Counted from the stretch's first letter, positions 1 to 12,192 are shown. The stretch is DNA of 33,064 bases from Bradyrhizobium lablabi (GCF_001440475.1 NZ_LLYB01000120.1:2165-35228), one strand, 5' to 3'. Translations and numbers: made by a program. The notes: generated from the sequence alone by a model not told the origin.

Positions 1-162
1 CAGCCCGTATTTCTTGCCGCGCATCTTGTTCAGGGCGGCCGAGCCGTCGCTGGCATCGTCGATATTGTCGAAGCCGAGCTGCTTCAGAAGATTTCGGATG
101 ATGCGGATCATGGTGCTGTAGTCATCAACCACCAGAACCGGCATGGACAAATCAACCGCCAT
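1..162 (-). CDS. cheY: CheY-type single-domain response regulator, 5' part only
   Basis: The first 54 codons are present; the rest lies left of the window. The product starts MAVDLSMPVLVVDDYSTM, with the adjacent Asp13-Asp14 that form the acidic, magnesium-binding pocket of receiver domains. Helix 1 follows (MIRIIRNLLKQLGF), then DDASDGSAAL before beta-3. The phospho-acceptor Asp should fall a few residues past the edge, so it cannot be checked. In the family, CheY is phosphorylated by CheA and binds the flagellar motor switch. A GGGGGAAAAG stretch directly before the ATG is the ribosome site. The gene is divergent from ribF across about 220 bases. Other stand-alone receiver proteins would look similar over this length, so the exact chemotaxis role is an inference. 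Confidence 0.85.
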   Translation of the reverse strand, partial: MAVDLSMPVLVVDDYSTMIRIIRNLLKQLGFDNIDDASDGSAALNKMRGKKYGL

Positions 163-380
163 CTTTTCCCCCACTCAACGCTTACGCCACAATTATTCGA
201 CAGGCCTGCGGGACCCGCAGTCCTCTCCTCACCTCTAACATCAGCCCTTAAACAGCCCGTAAACGGCCGGAGCCGGATTGCATCCGTTTTGGCCCGACCC
301 TCCCCGCTTGACTTCAGCGGGCCCCCCGCGTCACGGTCCGGCCGCGTTCACCGAGCCGAAATTCGTGAAGAATCCCTGAA

Positions 381-1349
381 ATGACTGGTTTTACCGTTAT
401 CCGAGACACCACCCCTGCTGCCGACATCCCCCGCGGGGCGGTGGTCGCCATGGGCAATTTCGACGGCGTCCATCTGGGCCACCGGGCCGTGATTGACGCC
501 GCCTTGCGGATGGGCAGCGCCCACGGCAAGCCGGCCTTTGCCGTCACCTTCGAGCCGCATCCGCGCAGCTTTTTCAGCCCGAACAGCCCGCAGTTCCGCC
601 TCTCCGACGAGGCCAACAAGCTGCGCCTCTTGGCCGGAACGGGGCTCAACGGCGCGGTCGTGATGACCTTCGACAAGACCCGCGCCGGAACCTCGGCGCA
701 AGATTTCATTCACCATGACCTGATCGAGCGCCTCGGCGTCAGCGGCATCGCGGTCGGCTACGACTTCCATTTCGGCAAGGGCCGGGCCGGCTCGCCGAGC
801 CTGCTGGTCAGCGAGGGGCCGCGGCTCGGCATTGAAGTCGACGTTCAGGCCCATGTCGATATCGAGGAGCGGCCGGTGTCCTCCAGCGCGATCCGCATGG
901 CACTGGCGGAGGGCCAGATCGACGAAGCCACCGCCATGCTGGGTGGGCCCTGGTTCGTCAGCGGCGAGGTGATCCATGGCGAGAAGCGCGGCCGCGATCT
1001 CGGCTACCCCACCGCCAATATCCGCCTCGACAAGAATTGCAGCCTGAAGCACGGCATCTATGCGGTGCGGATCGGCCGCGGTGCCGAACGGTTCGATGCG
1101 GTCGCCAGCTTCGGCCGCCGCCCGACCTTCGACAATGGCGCCCCGCTCCTGGAAGTGTTCCTGTTCGACTTCAAGGGCGACCTCTATGGCACCGTGCTCG
1201 ACGTCGCCTTCATCAGTTTCATCCGCGACGAGCTGAAATTCGACAACATCGAAGCGTTGATACGCCGGATGGATGATGACAGCGCCAGGGCGCGCGCGGC
1301 CCTTGCCGCAGCGCCGGATGCATTTCCCAGGCTCGGAACGATCGGTTGA
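381..1349 (+). CDS. ribF: Bifunctional riboflavin kinase / FMN adenylyltransferase
   Basis: This 322-residue cytoplasmic enzyme phosphorylates riboflavin to FMN and then adenylylates FMN to FAD. The N-terminal nucleotidyltransferase half carries GNFDGVHLGH at residues 25-34, the class HxGH signature. The C-terminal kinase half carries GYPTAN at about 208-213, the riboflavin kinase signature, followed by the strand GIYAVRI. Length matches the usual ~310 residues. No clear Shine-Dalgarno stands before the ATG, but no better in-frame start exists. I see no FMN riboswitch upstream. The stop codon overlaps the TTG start of the next gene, so the two are probably translated together. Confidence 0.96.
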   Translation: MTGFTVIRDTTPAADIPRGAVVAMGNFDGVHLGHRAVIDAALRMGSAHGKPAFAVTFEPHPRSFFSPNSPQFRLSDEANKLRLLAGTGLNGAVVMTFDKTRAGTSAQDFIHHDLIERLGVSGIAVGYDFHFGKGRAGSPSLLVSEGPRLGIEVDVQAHVDIEERPVSSSAIRMALAEGQIDEATAMLGGPWFVSGEVIHGEKRGRDLGYPTANIRLDKNCSLKHGIYAVRIGRGAERFDAVASFGRRPTFDNGAPLLEVFLFDFKGDLYGTVLDVAFISFIRDELKFDNIEALIRRMDDDSARARAALAAAPDAFPRLGTIG

Positions 1350-1900
1350 ACAAGACAGAAAAACAAAAAATGCTGGCCGGCGAGCTCTACCGCCCCGGCG
1401 ATCCAGAACTTCAGGCCGATGCCGCCGCCAACAAGGCCTGGCTTGCGCGCTACAACGCGGCACTGGCGGCGCCGGTATCCGAGCGGCATGCGCTGCTCTC
1501 GGCCCATTTCGGCCATGTCGGCACCAGTGCCGTAATCCGTCCGCCGTTCTTTTGTGACTATGGCTACAACATCCGACTCGGCGACGAGGTGTTCCTCAAT
1601 TTCAACTGCGTCATCCTCGACGTGGTCGAAGTCGCGATCGGCGATCGCACCCAGATCGGACCGGCGACGCAGATCTACGCCGCCGACCACCCGCGCGACG
1701 CCGAAACGCGCCGCACCGGCCTCGAATTCGGCCGCCCGGTGCGGATCGGCAGCGACGTCTGGATCGGCGGCGGCGCCATTATCCTCCCCGGCGTCACCAT
1801 CGGCGACGGCGCGGTCATCGGCGCCGGCAGCGTGGTGACGCGGGATGTACCCGCGGGTGTCACAGTCGCCGGAAACCCGGCCCGGCCCCGCACAAAGTGA
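1346..1900 (+). CDS. maa: Maltose/NodL-type sugar O-acetyltransferase (left-handed beta-helix)
   Basis: The 184-residue product belongs to the LacA/Maa/NodL hexapeptide-repeat acetyltransferases, which move acetyl from acetyl-CoA to sugar hydroxyls. The N-terminal cap (KTEKQKMLAGELYRPGDPEL) closely resembles E. coli Maa, then come FFCDYGYNIRLGD, hexapeptide turns and the ending AGNPARP. The likely catalytic His is H115 in AADHP. The TTG start at 1346 is favoured over the in-frame ATG at 1370 because the eight extra residues match the Maa N terminus; the TTG overlaps the ribF stop (TTGA). The true acceptor is unknown: members act on maltose, galactosides or Nod factors, and nothing nearby suggests nodulation. 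Its linkage to ribF looks like operon convenience rather than a shared pathway. Confidence 0.9.
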   Translation: MNKTEKQKMLAGELYRPGDPELQADAAANKAWLARYNAALAAPVSERHALLSAHFGHVGTSAVIRPPFFCDYGYNIRLGDEVFLNFNCVILDVVEVAIGDRTQIGPATQIYAADHPRDAETRRTGLEFGRPVRIGSDVWIGGGAIILPGVTIGDGAVIGAGSVVTRDVPAGVTVAGNPARPRTK

Positions 1901-1903
1901 TCC

Positions 1904-1926
1904 AGCCCCGGTTGCCGCCGGGCTTT
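1904..1926 (+). terminator. Weak hairpin after the acetyltransferase gene
   Basis: AGCCC(C)GG pairs with CCGGGCT across a six-base loop, with one bulged C, and is followed by only two or three Ts. It sits three bases past the stop codon. This is a plausible but weak intrinsic terminator separating ribF-maa from ileS. Confidence 0.4.
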
Positions 1927-2094
1927 GAGATTCCCCGGTTGGCTGCTATGGAAAGCCCCCATGTTTGCGCGGCGCACCATCAGCATTAGCGGCCCGGCTT
2001 CCGCCTGAGCTTTGGCTCGGCGCAAGACCGGGATTTCCTGTTCACCCCGCAATATCCGCTTTTCAGCGCCGCTTTCGAGCCAACCAGAGCATTC

Positions 2095-5640
<3,546 letters not shown>

Positions 5641-6159
5641 GTGTCTGGCCTCGAACACGCACGCACCCCTCACCTGCGCGCCGGGGTCATTGCCGCGGTG
5701 GTGACGCTGGTGTTGGACCAGGCCTCGAAGCTCTGGCTGCTCTACGTGTTCGACCTTGCCAATCGCGGCGCGGTCCGGGTCACGCCGTTCTTCGACTTGG
5801 TGCTGGCGTGGAATGTCGGGATCAGCTTTGGCTGGTTCCAAACTGATAGCCAGCTCGCCCAGATCGCGCTGATGGCGATCAAGGCAATCGCCGTGATCGT
5901 GCTGGGGATCTGGATGGCGCGCTCGAGCACGTGGCTCGCGACGCTGGCGCTGGGCCTGATCATCGGCGGGGCGGTCGGCAACGGCATCGACCGCTTCCTG
6001 CACGGCGCAGTGGTCGATTTCGCCCTGTTCCACATCGAGATCGGTGGAAAAACCTTCAATTGGTACGTGTTTAACCTTGCGGATGTGGCCATTGTTGCCG
6101 GGGTAGCGGGCCTATTGTATGACTCGTTCCTGGGGGTACCCGCCGCAAAAGCGCCCTGA
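5641..6159 (+). CDS. lspA: Lipoprotein signal peptidase (signal peptidase II)
   Basis: LspA is an inner-membrane aspartyl protease that removes signal peptides from diacylglyceryl-modified prolipoproteins. The 172-residue product has four hydrophobic segments. The catalytic Asp pair is visible: D117 in GNGIDRFLHGAVVDF and D148 in FNLADVAI; the conserved LDQASK lies in the first helix. The start is a GTG immediately after the ileS TAA, with no intergenic base, so its ribosome site (AGAAGG) lies inside the last lysine codons of ileS. This implies coupled translation. The ileS-lspA order is common in bacteria. Small internal starts are possible but would remove conserved N-terminal residues. Confidence 0.95.
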   Translation: MSGLEHARTPHLRAGVIAAVVTLVLDQASKLWLLYVFDLANRGAVRVTPFFDLVLAWNVGISFGWFQTDSQLAQIALMAIKAIAVIVLGIWMARSSTWLATLALGLIIGGAVGNGIDRFLHGAVVDFALFHIEIGGKTFNWYVFNLADVAIVAGVAGLLYDSFLGVPAAKAP

Positions 6160-6249
6160 TCCCGGCCGAAAGGACCCTTAGGGTATGAAGCCAGTACGGC
6201 CCTCAGGCCGGCCCCTTGGGTTGCAGAAATTGTGAATGGGAACAGCGCG

Positions 6250-6963
6250 ATGCGCGAGACCGAAGCCCGCTTCTGGATGATTGAGATCTCCTCGTTGAGC
6301 CGGGCGCTGCGCCTGGCTGCCATTGCCCTCGGCATCGGCCTCGTGATGGCCGCTGGCCCCGTGCGCGCGGCCGACGAAGAGGACGAAGACGACAAGACCT
6401 TCGAAGAAAAGATCATCGAAGGCATCATGCGCGGCATCGGCGGCACCAACATGGAAAACCGCGGCATCGAATACCGCGAGCGCTCGCCGCTGGTGGTTCC
6501 GCCCAAGCTCGATCTGCCGCCGCCGGCAACGGCCGCAGCCGAAGCAAAGGCGCCGAACTGGCCCAAGGATCCCGACGAGCAGCGCCGCAAGGCCGCGATT
6601 GCCGCACGCAAGAAAGAGAACAAGGACCCGCGTGAAGCGGCCCGCATCCTGACCCCGGCCGAACTCGCGGTAGGCAAGACCGCGGCGCCCTCGCGCAAGG
6701 ACAACGATCCGGTGCAGCCCGGCACCTCGAACAACAATCCGATCCTGAGCCCGTCGCAGCTCGGCTATAGCGGCGGCTTCAGCGGTCTGTTCGGCGGCAA
6801 CAAGTCCGAGACGGCCGAATTCAAGAACGAACCGACGCGCGATTCGCTGACCCAGCCGCCGCCCGGCTACCAGACGCCGTCGCCGAACTTTGCCTACGGC
6901 ACCGGGCCGAAGGAGTCGCTGAACAAGGAATACAATCCGGCCAAGGGCAAGTATGGCGAATAG
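6250..6963 (+). CDS. Secreted or periplasmic protein of unknown function between lspA and the M16 pair
   Basis: I do not recognise a named family with confidence. The product is about 237 residues: a signal peptide (RALRLAAIALGIGLVMAA, cleavage probably after GPVRA), an acidic patch (ADEEDEDDKTFEEK), one short segment that could be structured (IIEGIMRGIGG), then a Pro/Ala/Lys-rich, probably disordered body ending in KGKYGE. There is no cysteine at the cleavage site, so it is not a lipoprotein. In other alphaproteobacteria this position, between lspA and the M16 peptidases, is occupied by the DUF3035/BamF lipoprotein; a positional analogue is possible but sequence evidence is lacking. Start codons in frame are GTG 6232, ATG 6250 and ATG 6277; 6250 has the best upstream GGGAA. 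Confidence 0.7.
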   Translation: MRETEARFWMIEISSLSRALRLAAIALGIGLVMAAGPVRAADEEDEDDKTFEEKIIEGIMRGIGGTNMENRGIEYRERSPLVVPPKLDLPPPATAAAEAKAPNWPKDPDEQRRKAAIAARKKENKDPREAARILTPAELAVGKTAAPSRKDNDPVQPGTSNNNPILSPSQLGYSGGFSGLFGGNKSETAEFKNEPTRDSLTQPPPGYQTPSPNFAYGTGPKESLNKEYNPAKGKYGE

Positions 6964-7144
6964 TTAAGCATGGCGAAGAGTTAAGCTCTTCTCTCGCCTT
7001 CGTGACGATTGCCGGCGCCGGCGCGGTGTACGATGCCGCGGTTTCGTTCCGAACCATCTTGTTCGGGTTTCGCTTCTAAACATTTGCGCGAATTCCAGTC
7101 GCAGGACCGGTAACGCCTTTTGCGGAATACGCGCCAGATAGGTC

Positions 7145-8536
7145 ATGATGTCATCGCACCGTTTTGCCGCCTCGCTCGTTGCAGTCTTCATCTCGACGTT
7201 TGCTTTCTCCGCCGGCAGCGCGACTGCCCAGACCACGGTCACGTCGGAACGTCCCGCCAGCTTCACCCTCGATAACGGCCTGCAAGTGGTGGTGATCCCC
7301 GATCACCGCACGCCCGTCGTCACGCAGATGATCTGGTACAAGGTCGGCTCTGCCGACGAGACGCCCGGCAAATCGGGGCTGGCGCACTTCCTCGAACATT
7401 TGATGTTCAAGGGCACGGCCAAACATCCCGCCGGTGAATTCTCAAAGACCGTGCTGCGGATCGGCGGCAACGAGAACGCCTTCACCTCGCTCGACTACAC
7501 CGGCTATTTCCAGCGCGTGCCGCGCGAGCACCTGGCGAAGATGATGGAGTTCGAGGCCGACCGCATGACCGGCCTGATCCTCAAGGATGAGAACGTATTG
7601 CCCGAGCGCGACGTCGTGCTCGAAGAGTTCAACATGCGGGTCGCCAACAATCCGGACGCGCGGCTGACCGAGCAGATCATGGCGGCGCTCTATCTCAACC
7701 ATCCCTATGGCCGTCCGGTGATCGGCTGGCGCCAGGAAATCGAGAAACTCGACCGCGAGGACGCGCTGGCGTTCTACAAGCGCTTCTACGCGCCGAACAA
7801 CGCGATCCTGGTGATCGCAGGCGATGTCGACGCCAAGGAAATCCGCGCGATGGTGGAGAAGGCCTATGGCGGCATTCCCGCCCAGCCGGCCATTGCTGCG
7901 CATCGCGTCCGTCCGCAGGAGCCGGTCCCGGCGGCGCCGCGCACGGTGACGCTGTCCGACCCGCGCGTCGAGCAGACCAGCCTGCGGCGCTATTACCTCG
8001 TCCCCTCCTCCGCGACCGCAGCGGCCGGCGAAGGCCCGGCGCTCGACGTGCTGGCGCAACTGATGGGCGGCGGTTCCAATTCCTATCTCTATCGCGCGCT
8101 GGTGATTGACCGTCAGCTCGCGATCAGCGCCGGCGCCGGCTATCAGGGCACCTCGCTGGATCCGACGCAATTCTCGATCTCGGCTTCACCGAAGCCCGGC
8201 GTCGAGTTTTCGCAGGTGGAGCAGGCGATCGACGGCGTGATCGCGGAAGTCATCCAGAATCCGGCTCGTGCCGAAGACCTTGAGCGGGTCAAGACCCAGC
8301 TGATTGCGGAAGCGATCTACGCCCAGGACAATCAGGCCACGCTGGCGCGCTGGTATGGCGGCGCGCTGACCACGGGGCTGTCGATCGACGATATCAGGAG
8401 CTGGCCGGAGCGGATTCGCGCCGTCACTGCCGAACAGGTTCGGGACGCGGCCCAGAAATGGCTCGACAAGAAACGCTCGGTGACCGGTTATCTGATCAAG
8501 GATGCCGCGCCGAAACGCGAGGAGAAGCGCTCGTGA
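7145..8536 (+). CDS. M16 family zinc metallopeptidase, catalytic subunit
   Basis: This 463-residue pitrilysin-family peptidase is exported: the N terminus MSSHRFAASLVAVFISTF...GSATAQ is a signal peptide. The inverted zinc motif HFLEH is at residues 81-85 and the third ligand Glu is near 160-161 (VVLEEFNMRV), about 76 residues later as the family requires. The M16C-type second domain carries GGGSNSYLYRALV. Such proteins degrade peptides in a clam-shell chamber and often work as a pair of one active and one inactive chain. The following gene overlaps by four bases (GTGA) and encodes the second chain, so they very likely form a heterodimer in the periplasm. Two adjacent ATGs (7145, 7148) are equally good starts. 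Confidence 0.93.
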   Translation: MMSSHRFAASLVAVFISTFAFSAGSATAQTTVTSERPASFTLDNGLQVVVIPDHRTPVVTQMIWYKVGSADETPGKSGLAHFLEHLMFKGTAKHPAGEFSKTVLRIGGNENAFTSLDYTGYFQRVPREHLAKMMEFEADRMTGLILKDENVLPERDVVLEEFNMRVANNPDARLTEQIMAALYLNHPYGRPVIGWRQEIEKLDREDALAFYKRFYAPNNAILVIAGDVDAKEIRAMVEKAYGGIPAQPAIAAHRVRPQEPVPAAPRTVTLSDPRVEQTSLRRYYLVPSSATAAAGEGPALDVLAQLMGGGSNSYLYRALVIDRQLAISAGAGYQGTSLDPTQFSISASPKPGVEFSQVEQAIDGVIAEVIQNPARAEDLERVKTQLIAEAIYAQDNQATLARWYGGALTTGLSIDDIRSWPERIRAVTAEQVRDAAQKWLDKKRSVTGYLIKDAAPKREEKRS

Positions 8537-9900
8537 TCCGTTTTTCGATTGGCGCGCAGCGCCTCGCTTCCACCCTGATCGCGGGCGCCGTGCTGCTGGC
8601 GCTGGCGGCGAGCCCGTCGCATGCCGCGGCCAAGATCCAGCGACTGGTCTCGCCCGGCGGTATCGAGGCCTGGTTCGTGCAGGACGCCACCGTGCCCCTG
8701 ATCGCGATGGAATATGCCTTCAGCGGCGGCGCCGCCCAGGATCCGGCCGACAAGTCCGGCGTCGGCAACCTGGTCGCCGGGCTGCTGGATGAAGGCTCCG
8801 GCGATCTCGATTCCAAGACCTTCCATGAGCGCCTCGAGCGCCGCGCGATCGAACTGAGCTTCTCGTCGACCCGGGATTATTTCCGCGGCTCGCTCCGCAT
8901 GCTCAAGGACAACAAGGACGAGGCTTTCGGCCTTCTGCATCTGGCGCTGACCTCGCCGCGTTTCGACACCAGCGACGTCGAGCGCATTCGCGCACAGGTC
9001 CTCTCCGGGCTGCGCCGTGACACCACCAACCCGACCTCGCTGGCGAGCCGAAAGTTCCTCGAAGTCGCCTTCGGCGATCATCCCTACGGCCGGCAGAGCA
9101 ACGGCACGCTCGACAGCGTGCCGAAGATCGACGTCGCCGACATGAAGGATTACGTCCGCCGCGTCATCGCCAAGGATACGTTGCGGATCGCCGTGGTCGG
9201 CGATGTCGATGCCGACACGCTCGGCAAGCTTTTGGACAAGACGTTCGGCACGTTGCCGGCCAAGGCCAGCCTGTCGCCGGCGGCCGAGGTCGAGGCCACC
9301 AAGCCGCCGCAGCGCGCGTTCGTGCCGCTCGATGTGCCGCAGACCGTGGTGACGTTCGGCGGCCCCGGCATTCGCCGCCACGATCCGAATTTCATGGCCG
9401 CCTATGTCGTGAACCACATCCTGGGCGGCGGCTCCTCGTCGCGGCTCTACAAGGAGGTCCGCGAAAAGCGCGGCCTGGCCTATTCGGTCTATGAATCCCT
9501 GCTCTGGATGGATCGCTCCGCGCTGTTCATCGGCAATACCGGCACCCGCGCCGACCGCGCCGGCGAGACGGTCGACGCGATCGAGAACGAAATCCGCCGC
9601 ATCGCCGAGGAAGGCCCGACCCAGAAGGAACTGGACGAAGCCAAGTCCTATCTCAAGGGCTCGCAGATGCTGGCGCTCGATACCTCCTCGAAGCTCGCGC
9701 AGGCGCTGCTGCAATACCAGCTCGACAAGCTGCCGATCGATTACATCGAGAAGCGCAACGCGCTGGTCGACGCCGTGACGCTGGATGATGCCAAAAAGGC
9801 CGCGCAGAAGCTGTGGGGCCAGGGCCTGCTCACCGTCATCGTCGGCCGCGCCCCGCAGGCCGCCGCCCAGCCCGTGGCGGCGCCGCCAAAGGCGAATTAG
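8533..9900 (+). CDS. M16 family peptidase-like subunit without zinc site
   Basis: About 455 residues with a signal peptide (RLASTLIAGAVLLALAASPSHA). Aligned to the previous gene, KSGLAHFLEHL becomes KSGVGNLVAGL here, so the two His and the Glu are replaced by N79, G83 and A82; the chain cannot bind zinc in the usual way. It keeps the M16 C-domain features GGGSSSRLYKEVREKRGLAYSVYESL, which hold the peptide substrate. This is the pattern of the non-catalytic partner of M16 pairs. The GTG start at 8533 overlaps the upstream stop and gives a proper signal peptide; the longer in-frame ATG at 8458 would put 25 coding residues of the upstream gene in a second frame and bury the signal peptide, so I reject it. 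It ends 16 bases from a convergent gene. Confidence 0.92.
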   Translation: MIRFSIGAQRLASTLIAGAVLLALAASPSHAAAKIQRLVSPGGIEAWFVQDATVPLIAMEYAFSGGAAQDPADKSGVGNLVAGLLDEGSGDLDSKTFHERLERRAIELSFSSTRDYFRGSLRMLKDNKDEAFGLLHLALTSPRFDTSDVERIRAQVLSGLRRDTTNPTSLASRKFLEVAFGDHPYGRQSNGTLDSVPKIDVADMKDYVRRVIAKDTLRIAVVGDVDADTLGKLLDKTFGTLPAKASLSPAAEVEATKPPQRAFVPLDVPQTVVTFGGPGIRRHDPNFMAAYVVNHILGGGSSSRLYKEVREKRGLAYSVYESLLWMDRSALFIGNTGTRADRAGETVDAIENEIRRIAEEGPTQKELDEAKSYLKGSQMLALDTSSKLAQALLQYQLDKLPIDYIEKRNALVDAVTLDDAKKAAQKLWGQGLLTVIVGRAPQAAAQPVAAPPKAN

Positions 9901-9916
9901 GCCGTGGACCAAGAGG

Positions 9917-11131
9917 TCAGCGGGTCGCGCCGCTGAGCAAGGGGCATTTGCTCGCTGAGAGGGGCCACACGGTCTCTTCAGGAGGAATCTTGCGAAGAAC
10001 CTCGAAGTAGTCCCAGGGATATTTCGAGTCCGAAGGCTTCTTCACCCGGACGAGATACATGGTGCGCGTGACGCGGCCGTCTTCACGGATGCGCGCGTCT
10101 TCGGAGAAAACGTCCTCGATCGGAATGGTCCGCATCGCGGCCGCGACCTGTTCGGCATCGTCGGTGCCGGCACGGGCGACGGCCTTGAGATAGTGGCGCA
10201 CCGCTCCGTAGACGCCAGCATGCAGCATCGAGGGCATCATGCCGGTTTTGGCCATGAACTGTTTCGACCACGCGCGCGTCGCGTCATTCATGTCCCAGTA
10301 GGATGACGTCGTCAGATATGTGCCTTGTGCAGCCTTGAGCCCGAGCGCATGCACGTCCTGAAGAAACAGGATCAGTGCAGCGAGGCTCTGCCCACCCTGC
10401 CCGAGCCCAAATTCGCCCGCCTGCCGCATCGCGTTGACGGTGTCGTTGCCGGCGTTGGCGAGGCCGACCACCTTGGCGCCCGAGGACTGCGCGCTCAGCA
10501 GGAAGGACGAGAAGTCCGATGTGTTGAGCGGATGGCGTACGGCGCCCAGCACCTTGCCGCCGCTCGCGGTGATTACCTGCGTTGCATCGTTCTGGAGCTG
10601 ATGCCCGAATGCGTAGTCCGAAGCCAGAAAGAACCAGGACGTGCCGCCGGCCTTGACGACCGCGGAGGCTGTCCCGTGCGACACCGCATAGGTGTCGTAG
10701 GTCCAGTGGAAGCCGTAGGGCGAGCACTGCTCGTTGGTCAATGCGGTCGTACCGGCGCCGGAATAAAGAGCGATCCGCTTCTTCTCGCGCGCAAGGCCCT
10801 GGATTGCGAGCGCGACGCCCGAATTCGGCACGTCCACGATCGCATCGACACCTTCGACGTCGAACCAGCGGCGGGCGATCGCCGAGCCGACATCTGCCTT
10901 GTGCTGGTGATCTGCCGAAATGACCTCTATTGGCTTGCCGAGGACCGTGCCACCGATCTCCCGCACGGCCATTTCGGCGGCGACCAGTGAACCCTTGCCA
11001 GTAATATCAGCGGTAACGCCCGCCATGTCAGTCAAGACGCCGATCTTGACGACATCGCCACTGATCTGGGCTTCAGCCGCGACCGGCAGCATCAGGGCTA
11101 AAAAAGCACCGCCGAGGATATTCAGTCTCAT
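9917..11131 (-). CDS. ABC transporter substrate-binding protein, branched-chain amino acid (LivJ) type
   Basis: The 404-residue product has a signal peptide (MRLNILGGAFLALMLPVAAEA) and a type I periplasmic-binding fold of the Peripla_BP_6 group, beginning VVKIGVLTDMAGVTADITGKGS and continuing with VEVISADHQHK-like and LASDYAFGHQ motifs. Such proteins deliver amino acids, aromatic acids, urea or amides to an ABC permease. No permease or ATPase gene is nearby, so it is an orphan receptor that must use components encoded elsewhere. A strong GGAGGAGAAGGG precedes the ATG. It lies 38 bases downstream of the alpha/beta hydrolase gene on the same strand, so both probably share one transcript and ligand and hydrolase substrate may be related. 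Confidence 0.9.
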   Translation of the reverse strand: MRLNILGGAFLALMLPVAAEAQISGDVVKIGVLTDMAGVTADITGKGSLVAAEMAVREIGGTVLGKPIEVISADHQHKADVGSAIARRWFDVEGVDAIVDVPNSGVALAIQGLAREKKRIALYSGAGTTALTNEQCSPYGFHWTYDTYAVSHGTASAVVKAGGTSWFFLASDYAFGHQLQNDATQVITASGGKVLGAVRHPLNTSDFSSFLLSAQSSGAKVVGLANAGNDTVNAMRQAGEFGLGQGGQSLAALILFLQDVHALGLKAAQGTYLTTSSYWDMNDATRAWSKQFMAKTGMMPSMLHAGVYGAVRHYLKAVARAGTDDAEQVAAAMRTIPIEDVFSEDARIREDGRVTRTMYLVRVKKPSDSKYPWDYFEVLRKIPPEETVWPLSASKCPLLSGATR

Positions 11132-11169
11132 CCCTTCTCCTCCAATTTGTTGCCTGCCGCTCGGCAGCG

Positions 11170-12129
11170 TCAGCCGTTGACCGCGTCGAGCCAGCCGAGG
11201 ATCATCGCCGCGAGGTCATCGCTATTGTCTTCGATCATCATCATGTGACCGTTGCCGTTGATGCCGCTGTCCGGAAGCCAGACGAATTCGGCACCGAGAT
11301 AGCCGGCGGTTCTCGCGTCGACCTCGCGCGGATGGCGCGGATCGCATTCGCCGGTCACGATCAGGATGGGCTTGCCGCGCAGGTTGCTCGGATCATCGAT
11401 CTTGAGCCCGCGACCTCCGATATTGAAGCGTTCGTTCAGGATGCGTGGGCTCTCCGCCACGATCGAAGCGCAATAGCGTTCGAATGCAGGCGTCGGGAAA
11501 CGCGGCGCGTTGGCCCAGGAGGCGACTGCAAACTCGGCGCTCAGCCACACCGGTCTGTCCTCGGCCGCATAGACCGGGCGACCGGCGCTGGCATCGTCGT
11601 GCAGCGCCAGGATGGCGGCCGGATCCTCGGGCAGGTCCTTCAGCAGATTAGCCGGCGGGCCGGGGGCAATACCGACAACCGCGCTGACAAGATCGGGCCG
11701 CCGCTCCGTCATCCACCAGGCCATGGGGCCGCTCGCGGAATGCACGACGAGCACCGCCGGGCCAATCTCCTCAAGGAGCGCAAGGAGCGATGTGGCGACA
11801 TCGGCGGTTCCAAGCCGTGGAAAGTCCGGCCGCTGCGGCGAGCGGCCGTGACCCGGCCAGTCCGGCACGAACACGTTCCGGCCCGCGGCCGCGAAGCGTA
11901 CCGCCCATCCGGCCCTCAGATCAGGCGTTGCCAGATAACAGCTACCTGTGTGACCGGCGCCATGCACCGCCACGATCGGATTTTTGCCCGGCGCGCGGTG
12001 AGGCGGCCGCACGTGATCGACATAGATCGGATGCGCTTCCGTGCCCGAGTAGAAGCACCGGGATTCCTGCTCGTGCAACACGTCCACGACGTTCCGCCGA
12101 GCCTGCGCCTTGTCTATCCGATCTGCCAT
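11170..12129 (-). CDS. Alpha/beta-fold hydrolase, esterase-like
   Basis: The 319-residue cytoplasmic protein has the complete alpha/beta hydrolase set: oxyanion-hole strand VAVHGAGHTG, nucleophile Ser131 in VHSASG (a variant of GHSxGG with Val for the first Gly), acid Asp263 in TGECDPRHP and base His295 in NGNGHMMMIED. No signal peptide is present. The substrate is unknown; the family includes esterases, C-C hydrolases and lactonases. It is the first gene of a two-gene minus-strand operon with a periplasmic binding protein, and faces a MarR-type regulator, which suggests induction by a small, perhaps aromatic, ester or acid. A GGGAGGG lies 13 bases before the ATG, rather far for a ribosome site. 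Confidence 0.85.
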   Translation of the reverse strand: MADRIDKAQARRNVVDVLHEQESRCFYSGTEAHPIYVDHVRPPHRAPGKNPIVAVHGAGHTGSCYLATPDLRAGWAVRFAAAGRNVFVPDWPGHGRSPQRPDFPRLGTADVATSLLALLEEIGPAVLVVHSASGPMAWWMTERRPDLVSAVVGIAPGPPANLLKDLPEDPAAILALHDDASAGRPVYAAEDRPVWLSAEFAVASWANAPRFPTPAFERYCASIVAESPRILNERFNIGGRGLKIDDPSNLRGKPILIVTGECDPRHPREVDARTAGYLGAEFVWLPDSGINGNGHMMMIEDNSDDLAAMILGWLDAVNG

Positions 12130-12163
12130 GGCGAGCGTCGGCCCTCCCTGTGGGTTGGTCGCG

Positions 12164-12192
12164 ATTTAAGATGACCCGAATCGGAAAGGCAA
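12164..12192 (-). promoter_or_regulatory. Candidate sigma-70 promoter of the hydrolase operon
   Basis: On the minus strand TTGCCT is followed after 17 bases by TTAAAT, about 35-40 bases before the hydrolase ATG. Each box matches four of six consensus bases. The tandem palindromes at 12197-12234 sit just upstream of the -35 box, in the divergent intergenic region. Confidence 0.35.

Noticed and set aside
163..380. FMN riboswitch upstream of ribF
   Set aside because: I looked for the conserved RFN core (AGGGGCRRR...GAYUCCCRAC type blocks) and did not find it.
8488..9912. 474-residue minus-strand open frame opposite the second M16 gene
   Set aside because: Antisense shadow; the plus strand has an unmistakable M16 fold.
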